From the NCBI RefSeq assembly GCF_003660455.1, contig NZ_QZVR01000002.1:434001-498000 (forward strand): a stretch of 64,000 bases of DNA, read 5' to 3'. Shown one piece after another: positions 1 through 8,939 of the stretch (position 1 is the first letter of the stretch; every line of letters starts with the position of its first letter). The notes beneath the pieces are model-generated. The model made no database searches and was not told the origin of the DNA. It worked only from the letters and a program-made list of their open reading frames with translations. This stretch comes from Nocardioides ferulae. GTDB lineage: Bacteria; Actinomycetota; Actinomycetes; Propionibacteriales; Nocardioidaceae. The translations under genes were made by a program, and so were the position numbers.

Positions 1-954
1 ACGGGTGCGCCGCAGACTCGCGACGACCTCGCCCATGCCGCCGACGATGATGAACGCACCGCCGATGACCTGCATGGCCGACAGCGACTCGGAGAAGGCC
101 ACCACGCCGACGCCGGCGCCGACCACGCACTCCCAGTAGGAGACCGTGGACAGCTGCACGGCCGTGAGGTGCCGGCCGGCCACGGTCAGCAGGCCGAGCG
201 CACCGAACCCGATCAGCGCTGCCATCGTGGCCAGCCACACCCAGCTCGAGCCGTCCATCTCCGCCAGGCTGGGCCCGCTGAAGATGAAGATGATGCCGAT
301 GCCGACGGCTCCGAACACGAAGTTGTAGAAGCCGCGGACGTCGCTGGGCACATCGGTGCGGTAGCGGGAGAGGAACAGGAACAGGCCGTAGCCGGCGCCC
401 GAGAGCAGCCCGAGCATGTCGCCCTTGACGGTGTCGCCGGAGAACGACAGGCCCACCGAGACGCCCGAGCCGTCGATGCTGACCAGCCCGAGGATCAAGA
501 TCATGCCGACGAAGACCAGGCCGAGGAACAGGGCGGTCAGCGGCTTGATCTTCTCCTTCAGGAAGATCGCGGCAAGGATCGCCGAGATCAGCGGCCCGGT
601 GTAGATGAGGAAGACCGCGTTGGCCAGCGAGGTGTACTTCGTGGCCGAGACGTAGGCCGCCAGGCAGGTGCCCAGTGCCATGCCGCCGACGATCATCGCC
701 GGGGAGAGGCGCACCGACCGCAGGGCCGGCAGCCGACGGGCGAAGACCAGGATGAGGAAGCAGCCGGTCGCGCCGGCGAGCATCCGGAAGAACGCGATCA
801 CGTCGCCGGTGGTCTCGATGTGCCGGGCGAAGTAGCCGACGAAGCCCATCAGGGTGGCCGAGACCACCATGGTGGAGAACCCGAGGTTCTTGTTGACGTG
901 GAGCTCGCCCGAGGCTCCGGTCGCCCCGGTTCTCGGGACGGAGGTGGTGGTCAT
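1..954 (-). CDS. DMT/EamA-family membrane transporter (3' end beyond the window)
   Basis: I read this from the bases: ATG at 954, open to position 1 with no stop (318 codons seen, so the C-terminus is just missing). The protein is almost entirely hydrophobic with about ten membrane spans in two homologous halves, the usual plan of EamA/drug-metabolite transporters of about 300 residues. Recognisable parts are the FFRMLAGATG stretch in the first half and SYWECVVGAGVGVVAF in the second, which match the conserved helix regions of that family. A ribosome site AAGGAAGGGG precedes the ATG. It lies 66 bp downstream of the amidinotransferase on the same strand, so the two are probably one operon, and the transporter may export or import the substrate or product of that enzyme (inference). 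The substrate cannot be read from sequence. Confidence 0.85.
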   Translation of the reverse strand, partial: MTTTSVPRTGATGASGELHVNKNLGFSTMVVSATLMGFVGYFARHIETTGDVIAFFRMLAGATGCFLILVFARRLPALRSVRLSPAMIVGGMALGTCLAAYVSATKYTSLANAVFLIYTGPLISAILAAIFLKEKIKPLTALFLGLVFVGMILILGLVSIDGSGVSVGLSFSGDTVKGDMLGLLSGAGYGLFLFLSRYRTDVPSDVRGFYNFVFGAVGIGIIFIFSGPSLAEMDGSSWVWLATMAALIGFGALGLLTVAGRHLTAVQLSTVSYWECVVGAGVGVVAFSESLSAMQVIGGAFIIVGGMGEVVASLRRTR

Positions 955-1020
955 CGGACCCCTTCCTTGTTGGTTCGGGGGCGGGGCGGCCGGGTGCGGT
1001 GGCACCCGGCCGCCCGCGGC

Positions 1021-2151
1021 TCACACCAGCGTCACGTCACCGAAGTCGACGTCGTCGAAGTAGGACTGCAGCTCGCCCTCGCGGTAGACGTCCGCGGTGG
1101 CGCAGTGCAGGCCGCCACCGAAGGGGTAGGCGTCCCGGAAGTCGATCGGGATCACGTTCATCCCGAGCTTGTCCATCTGCTCCTGCTGGTAGACCTCCGA
1201 GCCCTCCACGATCACGGTCTTGTGGTCGAGCACCAGGCAGTTCATCGACAGCCAGACCGAGCTGTAGCACAGCGGCGGGGGCTCGCTGTGCGCCGGCTGC
1301 GCGGCGTCCACGATCTCCCAGCCGTTCTTCTCGAAGATCGCGCGCTGCTCGTCGGGGAGGCGGCGGTGCGGGTTGTTGATGATCAGGCCCGGCCGCAGCG
1401 GCACGAACGTGGCGTCGATGTGGATCGGGTAGGGGTCACCGGGGAAGTTGACGGCGTGGACGCGGAACTCGGGGTAGCGGCGCTTGAACCACTCCATGGC
1501 CTTGCGGTTGGTGGTCAGCCCGTGCTGGATGAACAGGTCCTTGCCGAGCCGCAGCACGTCCGCCGCGTCGAAGAGGATCTCCTTCTCGGTGGTGACGAAG
1601 TCCTTGTTGGCGGTGCGCTCGAGGCGCTCCTCCAGCGAGATCTGCTCGTCGTAGTAGTTGTGCTTGTACGACGCGTCGCTCAGCCGCGGGCGCGGCGCCT
1701 GGCTCCACAGGAACTCGGGGTCCTCGTTGAAGTACTCCTCCAGCAGCGGCCGGTAGGCGAGGTACTCCCAGAACCGGCAGCGGAACGACATCGCGGCCTC
1801 GATGATCTCGTTGCCGATGGTCAGCAGCACGTCGCGCGGCGGCATCGCGGTCATCATCGAGTCGGTCCGGAAGTCCGGGGTGATCACCGGGGCGTTCCAC
1901 TGCAGCGGCGTCGGCCGGTCGACCTTGACGCCGCGCTCCTCGAGCACCTTGACCAGGTTGTCGAGCTGGGCGTTGGCCTTCTCGACCGTCTCCAGCGGCC
2001 GGGGACCCCAGGAGCCGCGCATCGGGCTGTCGATCGGCACCTTCTCCGAGGTGGCCGGCTCCTCCGGCGGGATGCAGCTGTGGTCGGCGCGGCCGACGAT
2101 GACGTGCTTGAGCGGGTCGAAGTCGTTCCACGAGTTGACGATCTTGGCCAT
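1021..2151 (-). CDS. Glycine-amidinotransferase-like enzyme (amidinotransferase family)
   Basis: 376 residues, typical for the family. Enzymes like L-arginine:glycine amidinotransferase move the amidino group of arginine to an amine through a covalent Cys intermediate. The N-terminus (VNSWNDFDPLKHVIVGRAD, residues 5-23) is close to the family start. The catalytic triad is visible: Asp in FDAAD (194-198), His244 in YPIHIDATF, and the nucleophile Cys350 in FGGGLHCAT. The human counterparts are Asp254, His303 and Cys407. Amine acceptor specificity (glycine, serine, a polyamine or an aminocyclitol phosphate as in StrB) is not decidable. No aminocyclitol genes are nearby, which favours a small guanidino metabolite. 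Start is ATG with AGGAGAG about 12 bases upstream. Probably cotranscribed with the downstream EamA transporter. Confidence 0.88.
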   Translation of the reverse strand: MAKIVNSWNDFDPLKHVIVGRADHSCIPPEEPATSEKVPIDSPMRGSWGPRPLETVEKANAQLDNLVKVLEERGVKVDRPTPLQWNAPVITPDFRTDSMMTAMPPRDVLLTIGNEIIEAAMSFRCRFWEYLAYRPLLEEYFNEDPEFLWSQAPRPRLSDASYKHNYYDEQISLEERLERTANKDFVTTEKEILFDAADVLRLGKDLFIQHGLTTNRKAMEWFKRRYPEFRVHAVNFPGDPYPIHIDATFVPLRPGLIINNPHRRLPDEQRAIFEKNGWEIVDAAQPAHSEPPPLCYSSVWLSMNCLVLDHKTVIVEGSEVYQQEQMDKLGMNVIPIDFRDAYPFGGGLHCATADVYREGELQSYFDDVDFGDVTLV

Positions 2152-2158
2152 GGTTGTG

Positions 2159-2231
2159 GCTCTCTCCTAGCGGTGCGCTCCCGGTCGGGGAGCTGGATGC
2201 TCCTCCAGGGACGGCGCAGGCATGAGAGAGC
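2159..2231 (-). promoter_or_regulatory. Candidate structured leader hiding the amidinotransferase RBS
   Basis: On the minus strand the 8-base word GCTCTCTC (2224-2231) is perfectly complementary to GAGAGAGC (2159-2166), which contains most of the AGGAGAG ribosome site. The bases between them contain GGAGC-ATCCA-GCTCC and can stack inside the larger stem. Folded, the leader would sequester the RBS. I do not recognise a known riboswitch: the conserved core of the guanidine (ykkC-type) aptamers is not evident. This is a structural suggestion only. Confidence 0.3.
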
Positions 2232-2313
2232 GCGCAGGTGGGGTGACACGGTGCACCGATCCTGGAAGCGGATGGTGGGCGACCGGTCGGCGGTCCACGT
2301 CTGCGCGCTGTCC

Positions 2314-3147
2314 TCACTGTCCGTCCGGCGCGCCGACCTCGGCAGAGGAGTCGGACCCGGGGGCACCAGGACCTTGGTCCCCTTCGGCCATCGCCCGCAG
2401 GGCGCACACCTCCTCGCGGCTCAGGTCGCGCACCTGCCCCACCTCGAGGCTGCCGAGCGTGACCGGCCCGACCCGCACGCACACCATGCGCACCGGCGGA
2501 TCGTGCAGGGCGACGAGCAGGCGGCGGGCGCCGCGCTTCACGGTCTCATGGAGGCCGATCTCGACCAGGCTGGTGCGCGGAGAGTCGACCACCGACCGGA
2601 AGGAGTCGGCCCGGACCCGCGTGCCGTCGACCTCGACCCCGTCGAGCAGGCGGCGCTCCAGCCCTGGTGGCACCGGACCGCGCAGCTGGGCCAGGTAGGT
2701 GCGCGGGGCGCAGTGGGCGGTGAGCCGCGCGGCGAGCTGGCCGTCGTTCATCAGGATCTGGACGCCGGAGGTGTCGACGTCGAGCCGGCTGACGTGGAAC
2801 AGGCCCGGTCGGTCAGGTCCGAGCAGGTCGCCGAGGCACGGCCGGCCGTCCGGGTCGTGCATGGCGCAGACCACGCCCGGCGGCTTGTGGACGACGAGGT
2901 AGGTCAGGTCCGTCGCGGGGTGCAGCGCGGTCCCGTCGAGGGTGATCTCGGACGTGGCCGGCGAGACGGGGGCCAGCGGGTTGGTCACCACACGGCCGTC
3001 GACGCGGACCCGCCCGGCAACGACGAGCTTCCCGCAGGCGCGTCGCGATCCCGCGCCGGACCGGGCCAGGGCCTTGTCGAGGCGCAGCGGCGTGGGGACG
3101 GGGGGCTCCGAGCCGCTCCCTTCGTCCGGGCCGAGGGTGCTCGCCAT
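2314..3147 (-). CDS. RsuA/RluB-type pseudouridine synthase
   Basis: 277 residues. An N-terminal S4 RNA-binding domain (about 20-70; RLDKALARSGAGSRRAC) is followed by the synthase domain. The catalytic Asp lies in SRLDVDTSG (normally GRLDxxTxG), followed by IDMNDG-like ILMNDG. The enzyme should isomerise a specific uridine of 23S or 16S rRNA. It differs from the usual actinobacterial rluB, which sits next to scpAB, so this is likely a stand-alone paralogue whose target base is unknown. The C-terminal 20 residues are Asp/Ser/Gly rich. The start ATG at 3147 has a CACAGT hexamer 7 bases upstream that could be a leaderless promoter. Confidence 0.85.
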   Translation of the reverse strand: MASTLGPDEGSGSEPPVPTPLRLDKALARSGAGSRRACGKLVVAGRVRVDGRVVTNPLAPVSPATSEITLDGTALHPATDLTYLVVHKPPGVVCAMHDPDGRPCLGDLLGPDRPGLFHVSRLDVDTSGVQILMNDGQLAARLTAHCAPRTYLAQLRGPVPPGLERRLLDGVEVDGTRVRADSFRSVVDSPRTSLVEIGLHETVKRGARRLLVALHDPPVRMVCVRVGPVTLGSLEVGQVRDLSREEVCALRAMAEGDQGPGAPGSDSSAEVGAPDGQ

Positions 3148-3240
3148 GCTCCCGACTGTGCCAACGGGCGTCCGTGGGGCACAGGGACGAACTTCCCGAG
3201 GAGGTGGACGAAGGGACCGCCCTGCCCACGCCGGAACCGG

Positions 3241-3888
3241 TCAGAACCCCAACGAGGCGCCCTTGAGTGTGGCGACCGCGCCCTCCGAGCCCTCGAACTC
3301 GAGCCCGTGCAGCTGGTCGCGGCCGAAGAGGAACAGCACCAGCTCCGAGGGGGCTCCGGCCACGGTGACCCGCTCGCCCTTGCCGCCCAGGTCGGCGGCG
3401 GAGCCCGGCCGGCCGGGCCCGCCGGGGTCGACGATCCGCACGGCGACGCCGGCGCGGCGTACCTGCATCCGGCCCATCATCCGCGCGATCGCCCAGAGTC
3501 GGCGCTCGTCGGCGGCGTCGAGCGTGCGCGGCTCCCAGCCGGACTGGCCACGGCGCAGGTCCTCGTGGTGGACGAAGAACTCGGCGGTGTTGGCCAGCCG
3601 CTCCACCGGGGGGAGTGCGTACGGCGTGAGGCCGGGGTCGCGCAGCCGCTCGACCAGCACGGCGTACTCGTGCCGGGCCATCCGCGCCATCGAGCGGTCG
3701 GTCAGCCTCGCGAGCCCCGGCACCACGAGGCCGGCCGCGCCCAACGGGCGGGTCTCGCGCACCAGCAGGTGGCAGATCAGCTCCTTGGCCTGCCACCCCT
3801 CGCACAGGGTGGGGGCATCCTCGCCGACGACCAGGGCCAGGTCGCACAGGTCGTGGCGCTCGCGGCGGGCCAACGAAGGCGTGTCCAT
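3241..3888 (-). CDS. TIGR03085-family protein (DinB/mycothiol-isomerase-like fold)
   Basis: 215 residues. The pattern ALVVGEDAPTLCEGWQAKEL (about 18-37) then CHLLVRETRP, and later NTAEFFVHHEDLRR (about 100-113), is that of the actinobacterial TIGR03085 family. This family is related to the DinB/MDMPI metal-binding four-helix fold found in mycothiol-dependent enzymes. The His residues in CHLLVRE and FFVHHED are in the places where this fold binds a metal. The biochemical role is not known for the family. It stands alone: its promoter appears to be leaderless (TAGGGT six bases before the ATG). Confidence 0.8.
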   Translation of the reverse strand: MDTPSLARRERHDLCDLALVVGEDAPTLCEGWQAKELICHLLVRETRPLGAAGLVVPGLARLTDRSMARMARHEYAVLVERLRDPGLTPYALPPVERLANTAEFFVHHEDLRRGQSGWEPRTLDAADERRLWAIARMMGRMQVRRAGVAVRIVDPGGPGRPGSAADLGGKGERVTVAGAPSELVLFLFGRDQLHGLEFEGSEGAVATLKGASLGF

Positions 3889-3894
3889 GGAGCG

Positions 3895-3900
3895 ACCCTA
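3895..3900 (-). promoter_or_regulatory. Leaderless -10 box for the TIGR03085 gene
   Basis: On the minus strand TAGGGT occupies 3900-3895 and the ATG begins at 3888, leaving exactly six bases. With the usual 7-base distance from -10 to +1, transcription would begin at the A of the ATG. No clear -35 or ribosome site is present. Confidence 0.45.
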
Positions 3901-3998
3901 GCCATGCCCCGGGGGAGCCGGCCGGGGGAGTCGGTGGCGGGGAATAGCCTGACCGCGCTCCCGGTTCGCCCCCGGGGCCGACGACGAAGGGGCTGGCT

Positions 3999-5798
3999 GT
4001 GCAGGAACGAGGCGCGACGATGCGCGACGGCTTCGGCGTGCTCTGGGTCGCGATCAAGCGCGAGCCGGTCATCTTCACCCTCTCGACACTCGGCAGCCTG
4101 CTGTTCGGTGCGCTGACCGTGGCCGACGCCTGGGTGCTCGGCTGGGCCACCGACCACGCGGTGCTCCCGGCGTTCCGCGACGGTGAGATCGGGGGCGGGG
4201 TGCTGGTCGGGGTGCTGGCGCTGTTCCTGGGCGTCGCGATCCTGCGCGCGGTCGGCATCGTCGCCCGCCGGTTGGGGGCCGGCGTCATGCAGTACCGCAT
4301 GCAGGCCCACACCCGCCGCGCCGTCACCCGCCAGTACCTCACCCTGCCGATGGAGTGGCACCAGCGGCACCCGACCGGCCAGCTGCTCTCCAACGCCAAC
4401 TCCGACGTCGAGGCGGCCTGGGCGCCGATCGCGCCGCTGCCGATGGCCGTCGGCACGCTGGCGATGATGGTGATCGCCATCGGGCAGATGTTCGCCGCCG
4501 ACCTCGTCCTGGCCGTCGTGGGCGTGCTGGTCTTCCCCGCCGTCATCGCCGCCAACCTCGCCTACCAGCGCTTCGCCTCGCCGTTGATGACCCGGGCCCA
4601 GCAGCTGCGCGCCGAGCTGAGCGAGGTCGCCCACGAGTCGTTCGACGGCGCCATGGTCGTCAAGACCCTCGGCCGCGAGGGCGAGGAGACCGAGCGGTTC
4701 GCCGCGAAGGCCCGCGAGCTGCGCGACGTCAACATCCGCGCCGGCCGCTACCGCGCCGCGTTCGACCCGGCCCTGGCCGCGCTCCCGAACATCGGTGTGC
4801 TGGTGGTGCTCGCCGTGGGCGTCTCCCGGGTCCTCGACGGGGCCACCGACGCCGGCGACGTGGTGACCGTCGCCTACCTGCTCACGATCGTGACGTTCCC
4901 GATCCGCTCCTTCGGCTGGCTGCTGGGAGAGTTCCCACGCAGCGTGGTCGGCTACCGCCGGGTGACCTCGGTGCTCGCCGCCACCGGCGAGATGGCCTTC
5001 GGCGACCGGCGCGTGGTCACCGAGGCAGGCGGCGCCCACCTCCGGATCGAGCACCTCGGCTACGCCTACGACCCTGAGCAGCCGCTGCTGACCGACGTCG
5101 CGTTCGAGGTCGAGCCCGGCCGCACCGTCGCGGTCGTCGGGGCCACCGCCTCGGGCAAGAGCACCCTCACCATGCTGCTGGCCCGGCTCTTCGACCCCGA
5201 CACCGGCCGCATCCTCCTCGACGGCGTCGACCTGCGCGACCTCGGCGCCGGCGAGCTGGCCCGCGCGGTGGCCGTGGTGCCGCAGACCGCGTTCCTCTTC
5301 GACGACACCGTGCGCGGCAACGTCGCGCTGGGCGCCGACGTCACCGACGACGAGGTCTGGGCGGCCCTGCGGGTGGCCCAGGCCGACGGCTTCGTCGCCG
5401 CGCTCCCGCACGGCCTCGACACCCAGCTGGGCGAGCGCGGCACCTCGCTGTCCGGCGGCCAGCGCCAGCGGATCTCGCTGGCCCGCGCTCTGGTACGCCG
5501 CCCCCGGCTGCTGGTCCTCGACGACGCCACCTCCGCGGTCGACCCCGAGGTCGAGGCGCGCATCCTCGGCGCGCTGCGGGCCTCGGCAGGCTCGGCCGGC
5601 GTCGGCTCGGGCACCAGCCTGGTCGTGGTCGCCTACCGCAAGGCCACCATCGGACTCGCCGACGAGGTCGTCCACCTCGAGGGCGGCCGGGTCGTCGACC
5701 GCGGCACCCACGCCGAGCTGCTCGCCCGCAGCCCCGGCTACGCCCGCCTGGTCAACGCCTACGAGCAGCACGAGCAGCTGGCCGGGGAGCCCTCATGA
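3999..5798 (+). CDS. ABC exporter half-transporter, degenerate-site subunit
   Basis: 599 residues: an N-terminal six-helix membrane domain (about 20-310) fused to an ATPase domain (about 345-590), as in MsbA/multidrug-type exporters. Walker A is GATASGKST (about 380-388) and the signature LSGGQRQ (about 482) is canonical. The Walker B end is LLVLDDATSAVD, with Asp where the catalytic Glu should be, and the switch His is replaced by Tyr (VVVAYRKAT, about 543). It therefore cannot hydrolyse ATP well at its own site. It overlaps the next gene by 4 bp (ATGA), which encodes the complementary half. GTG at 3999 is chosen because GAAGGGG precedes it; ATG 4020 is the alternative. A TAGCCT at 3945-3950 is a likely -10. 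Substrate unknown. Confidence 0.9.
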   Translation: MQERGATMRDGFGVLWVAIKREPVIFTLSTLGSLLFGALTVADAWVLGWATDHAVLPAFRDGEIGGGVLVGVLALFLGVAILRAVGIVARRLGAGVMQYRMQAHTRRAVTRQYLTLPMEWHQRHPTGQLLSNANSDVEAAWAPIAPLPMAVGTLAMMVIAIGQMFAADLVLAVVGVLVFPAVIAANLAYQRFASPLMTRAQQLRAELSEVAHESFDGAMVVKTLGREGEETERFAAKARELRDVNIRAGRYRAAFDPALAALPNIGVLVVLAVGVSRVLDGATDAGDVVTVAYLLTIVTFPIRSFGWLLGEFPRSVVGYRRVTSVLAATGEMAFGDRRVVTEAGGAHLRIEHLGYAYDPEQPLLTDVAFEVEPGRTVAVVGATASGKSTLTMLLARLFDPDTGRILLDGVDLRDLGAGELARAVAVVPQTAFLFDDTVRGNVALGADVTDDEVWAALRVAQADGFVAALPHGLDTQLGERGTSLSGGQRQRISLARALVRRPRLLVLDDATSAVDPEVEARILGALRASAGSAGVGSGTSLVVVAYRKATIGLADEVVHLEGGRVVDRGTHAELLARSPGYARLVNAYEQHEQLAGEPS

Positions 5799-7618
5799 GC
5801 AGCGTCACGTCCGCCCCACCGAGCGCCTCCGGCACCCGGATGGAGACCGGCGAGGACCGCGGCGCCCTCGAGACGATCCGCAGCGGGCTGCGGCACTCGC
5901 CCGAGCTGACCGAGGGCCTCTGGGTCACGCTCCTGCTCGCAGTGCTCGCCTCGGTCGGGCAGGTCGTGGTCCCGATCGCGGTCCAGCAGACCCTCGACCG
6001 CGGTCTGGGCGGGCCCGGCGGTCCCGACGTCGGCTTCACCGTGCGCATGGGGCTCGCGGCGCTGGCGGTGCTCGCGGTGACCAGCTGGGCGTCGTACGCC
6101 ATGACCAGCCGGCTGTTCCGCACCTCCGAGCGCGGCTTGGCGACACTGCGTGTCAAGGCGTTCCGCCACGTGCACGACCTGCCGCTGCTCACCCAGAACA
6201 CCGAGCGGCGCGGCGCGCTGGTCTCGCGGGTCACCAGCGACGTCGACCAGGTCAGCCAGTTCCTGGTCTTCGGCGGACTGCTGTTCGTGGTCAGCATCGG
6301 GCAGGTCCTGGTGGCCACCGTCGTCATGGTCGCCTACAGCTGGCAGCTCGCGCTCGTGGTGTGGCTCTGCTTCGCGCCGCTGTTCGCCTCCCTGCGCTAC
6401 TTCCAGCGCAAGCTGTCGGCCGCCTACGGCACCGTGCGCCGTCAGGTCGGGATCATGCTGTCCGCGATCGCCGAGCCGGTGGTGGGGGCCGCGGTGGTCC
6501 GCTCCTACGCCGTCGAGGCGCGCACCCAGCGGCGCATCGACGAGGCGATCGACGCCCACCGGCAGGCCAGCACGCGCGCGCAGGGGTTCACGGCGTTCTC
6601 GTTCTCGCTGGGCGGGGTCTCCGCCGGGCTGGCCAACGCCGGGGTGCTGATCGTCGGCATCTGGCTGGGATTCGCCGACGACATCACCGCCGGCGAGGTG
6701 CTGGCGTTCGCGTTCCTGGTGACCCTGTTCGTCAGCCCGGTGCAGATGGGCACGCAGATCCTCACCGACGCCCAGAACGCCGTCGCGGGCTGGCGCCGGG
6801 TGATCGGCATCCTCGACACCCCTGCCGACCTGGTCGACCCCGGCCCGGAGGGGCACCAGCTGCCCCACGGGCCCGTCGACGTCCGGTTCGAGCAGGTCTC
6901 GTTCGCCTATCCGGGCGGGCCGCCGGTGCTGCGCGAGGTCACCCTCGACCTCGCCGCCGGCAGCCGGGTGGCCATCGTGGGCGAGACCGGCTCGGGCAAG
7001 TCCACGTTCGCCAAGCTGCTGACCCGGCTGATGGACCCCTCCGAAGGAGCGGTGCTGCTCGACGGCGTCGACGTCCGGCAGATCGCCGCCTCCTCGCTGC
7101 GGCGCAGTGTGGTGCTGGTGCCGCAGGAGGGCTTCCTCTTCGACGACACCATCGCGGCCAACGTGCGCTACGGCCGGATCGACGCCTCGGCGGCCGACAT
7201 CACCGAGGCCGCCGACGAGCTCGGGCTCGGCGACTGGCTCGCGGGCCTGCCCCACGGGCTCGACACCCGGGTCGGGCAGCGCGGCGAGTCGCTCTCGGCA
7301 GGTGAGCGGCAGTTGGTCGCCCTGCTCCGCGCCCAGCTCGCCGACCCCGACCTGCTGGTCCTCGACGAGGCCACCAGCGCGGTCGACCCGGCTCTCGAGA
7401 TGCGCATCGGGCGCGCCCTCGAGCGGCTGATGGACGGACGCACGTCGGTGACCATCGCGCACCGGCTCTCGACCGCCGAGAGCGCCGACGAGGTGATCGT
7501 GGTGGACCGCGGCCAGGTGGTGCAGCGGGGTCCGCATGCCGAGCTCGTCACGCAGGACGACACGGTCTACGGTCGCCTGCACGCCTCCTGGGTGGCCCAG
7601 CAGGGCAGCGCCCGGTGA
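5795..7618 (+). CDS. ABC exporter half-transporter, catalytic subunit
   Basis: 607 residues, membrane domain plus ATPase domain. Walker A is GETGSGKST (about 395), Walker B LLVLDEATSAVD keeps the catalytic Glu, and the switch His is present in IAHRLST (about 553). The signature, however, is LSAGERQ rather than LSGGQ. Paired with the upstream protein, one composite site (this Walker A/B/His with the partner's LSGGQ) is complete, and the other (partner's Asp/Tyr variant with LSAGE) is degenerate. This is the arrangement of asymmetric heterodimeric exporters such as TM287/288 (established knowledge). The 4-bp overlap implies coupled translation and one-to-one assembly. Substrate unknown. Confidence 0.9.
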   Translation: MSSVTSAPPSASGTRMETGEDRGALETIRSGLRHSPELTEGLWVTLLLAVLASVGQVVVPIAVQQTLDRGLGGPGGPDVGFTVRMGLAALAVLAVTSWASYAMTSRLFRTSERGLATLRVKAFRHVHDLPLLTQNTERRGALVSRVTSDVDQVSQFLVFGGLLFVVSIGQVLVATVVMVAYSWQLALVVWLCFAPLFASLRYFQRKLSAAYGTVRRQVGIMLSAIAEPVVGAAVVRSYAVEARTQRRIDEAIDAHRQASTRAQGFTAFSFSLGGVSAGLANAGVLIVGIWLGFADDITAGEVLAFAFLVTLFVSPVQMGTQILTDAQNAVAGWRRVIGILDTPADLVDPGPEGHQLPHGPVDVRFEQVSFAYPGGPPVLREVTLDLAAGSRVAIVGETGSGKSTFAKLLTRLMDPSEGAVLLDGVDVRQIAASSLRRSVVLVPQEGFLFDDTIAANVRYGRIDASAADITEAADELGLGDWLAGLPHGLDTRVGQRGESLSAGERQLVALLRAQLADPDLLVLDEATSAVDPALEMRIGRALERLMDGRTSVTIAHRLSTAESADEVIVVDRGQVVQRGPHAELVTQDDTVYGRLHASWVAQQGSAR

Positions 7619-7701
7619 CCGCGCCGCGGCGGGGCGGCGGTGGTCCAGCCCGCCGTGGTCTCCGGCGATAACCCCGGCGGCGTCTGCGCCGTTGAGTCGG
7701 C

Positions 7702-8916
7702 ATGGACGCGCCCTACCGCCTCGCCGCCGGCCTGCTCGCGCTCTCCCTGGCCTTGACGCTCGCGGTGGCCGCGCCGCCGCCGGCCACCGCGGCGGACGTG
7801 CCTGCGCCGGTGCGCGGGCCGTGGGTACGCGGTGCGGCCGAGGCGGGCTCGACCCTCACCGCGGAGCCCGGCACCTGGGAGCCCGCGGGCGTCAGGCTCA
7901 CCTATCAGTGGCTCGCCGACGGGCGGCGGATCGTCGGTGCGACCAGCCGCAGCTACTCCATCCCGGCCTTCGACTCCGGCACCCGCTACACGGTGCGGGT
8001 CACCGCCTCCGCGGACGGCCAGTCGGCGACGGCGCGGGCGAAACCGACCCGGGCCACCGTGCTGATCCCGGGCACCGCCCCGTTCGGCAACCGGCTGATG
8101 CCCGCGGTCGTCGGCCGACCGGTCGTCGGCGCTCGACTCGAGGCCGACGCGGGGGAGTGGAGCAGTCCGCCTCGGCGCTACCTCTACCAGTGGCTGGCCG
8201 ACGGGTCGAAGATCCCCGACGCCACCGGAGACGTCTTCGTCCCCACGAGCGACCAGGTCGGCCGTGAGATCGCGGTCCAGGTCATCGCCCGCTCCGACGA
8301 CGGGTCGATGTCGCGGACCTCGGCGGCGACCGCCCCGGTCACGACCACGACTCCGCCTCCGGGCGGCGACGGCGAGGTGGCGGTGCTCGACGACCCGCGG
8401 CTGACCGCCGGCCCCCGCGTGGGGCGGACGCTGCGTGTCGAGACCGGCCGCATCGAGCCGGCGTCCGCGGCGGCGTCGGTGCAGTGGCTGCTGGACGGCT
8501 CGCCGCTGCCCGGTGCCGACGGTCCGACCTACACCCCGCGCCGCCGCGACGTCGGCGGGTCGCTGGCCGCCCGGGTGACCTACACCCACCCGGACCGCGA
8601 GCCCGCGACCCGCACCACCGCCGCGGCTCTCGTGCGCACCAGGGCCACCGTGCGGGCGCGGGTGGCGGAGGCGGCCGCCCGCAGCGCCCGGCTACGCATC
8701 CGGGTCACCGCCCCCGGTGTGCGACCCGTGCCCGGCCGGGTGCTGGTACGCCGCCACGACGGGGGCCGGCTCGCCCGGGCGCGCCTGGTCGAGGGCCGCA
8801 CGGTGGTGGTGCTGCGCGGCCTGCGCGCCGGCAGGCACTCGCTCCGCGTGGTCTATCCGGGGAGCCCGCTGGTGGTGCGCGACCGCGAGGTGGTGCGGGT
8901 CGTCGTCCGGCGCTGA
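7702..8916 (+). CDS. Secreted protein of three Ig-like repeats
   Basis: 404 residues. A signal peptide of about 30 residues ends near ATAADVPA. Three repeats follow (about 35-120, 125-210, 225-310). Each has the pattern of actinobacterial cell-surface Ig-like repeats: G-x-TLTA-x-PG-x-W, then YQWLADG-x-x-I-x-GAT, then R-x-TVRVTA. A Thr/Pro linker [11 protein letters not shown] joins repeats two and three, and a basic C-terminal domain (about 315-404) resembles another beta-sandwich without the YQWL motif. No membrane anchor or sorting signal is seen, so it is probably released or held in the wall. Such repeats are usually adhesive or structural. Function unknown. Confidence 0.8.
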   Translation: MDAPYRLAAGLLALSLALTLAVAAPPPATAADVPAPVRGPWVRGAAEAGSTLTAEPGTWEPAGVRLTYQWLADGRRIVGATSRSYSIPAFDSGTRYTVRVTASADGQSATARAKPTRATVLIPGTAPFGNRLMPAVVGRPVVGARLEADAGEWSSPPRRYLYQWLADGSKIPDATGDVFVPTSDQVGREIAVQVIARSDDGSMSRTSAATAPVTTTTPPPGGDGEVAVLDDPRLTAGPRVGRTLRVETGRIEPASAAASVQWLLDGSPLPGADGPTYTPRRRDVGGSLAARVTYTHPDREPATRTTAAALVRTRATVRARVAEAAARSARLRIRVTAPGVRPVPGRVLVRRHDGGRLARARLVEGRTVVVLRGLRAGRHSLRVVYPGSPLVVRDREVVRVVVRR

Positions 8917-8939
8917 CCGGGGGCCGGGATACTGGGGGA

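Noticed and set aside
2152..2313. Guanidine-type riboswitch upstream of the amidinotransferase
   Set aside because: No convincing match to the conserved aptamer core by eye; only a general RBS-pairing was kept at low confidence.
169..4116. Very long open frame on the plus strand opposite known genes
   Set aside because: Composition is Arg/Gly/His/Asp-rich nonsense caused by GC-rich codons of the real minus-strand genes; no motif or start signal.
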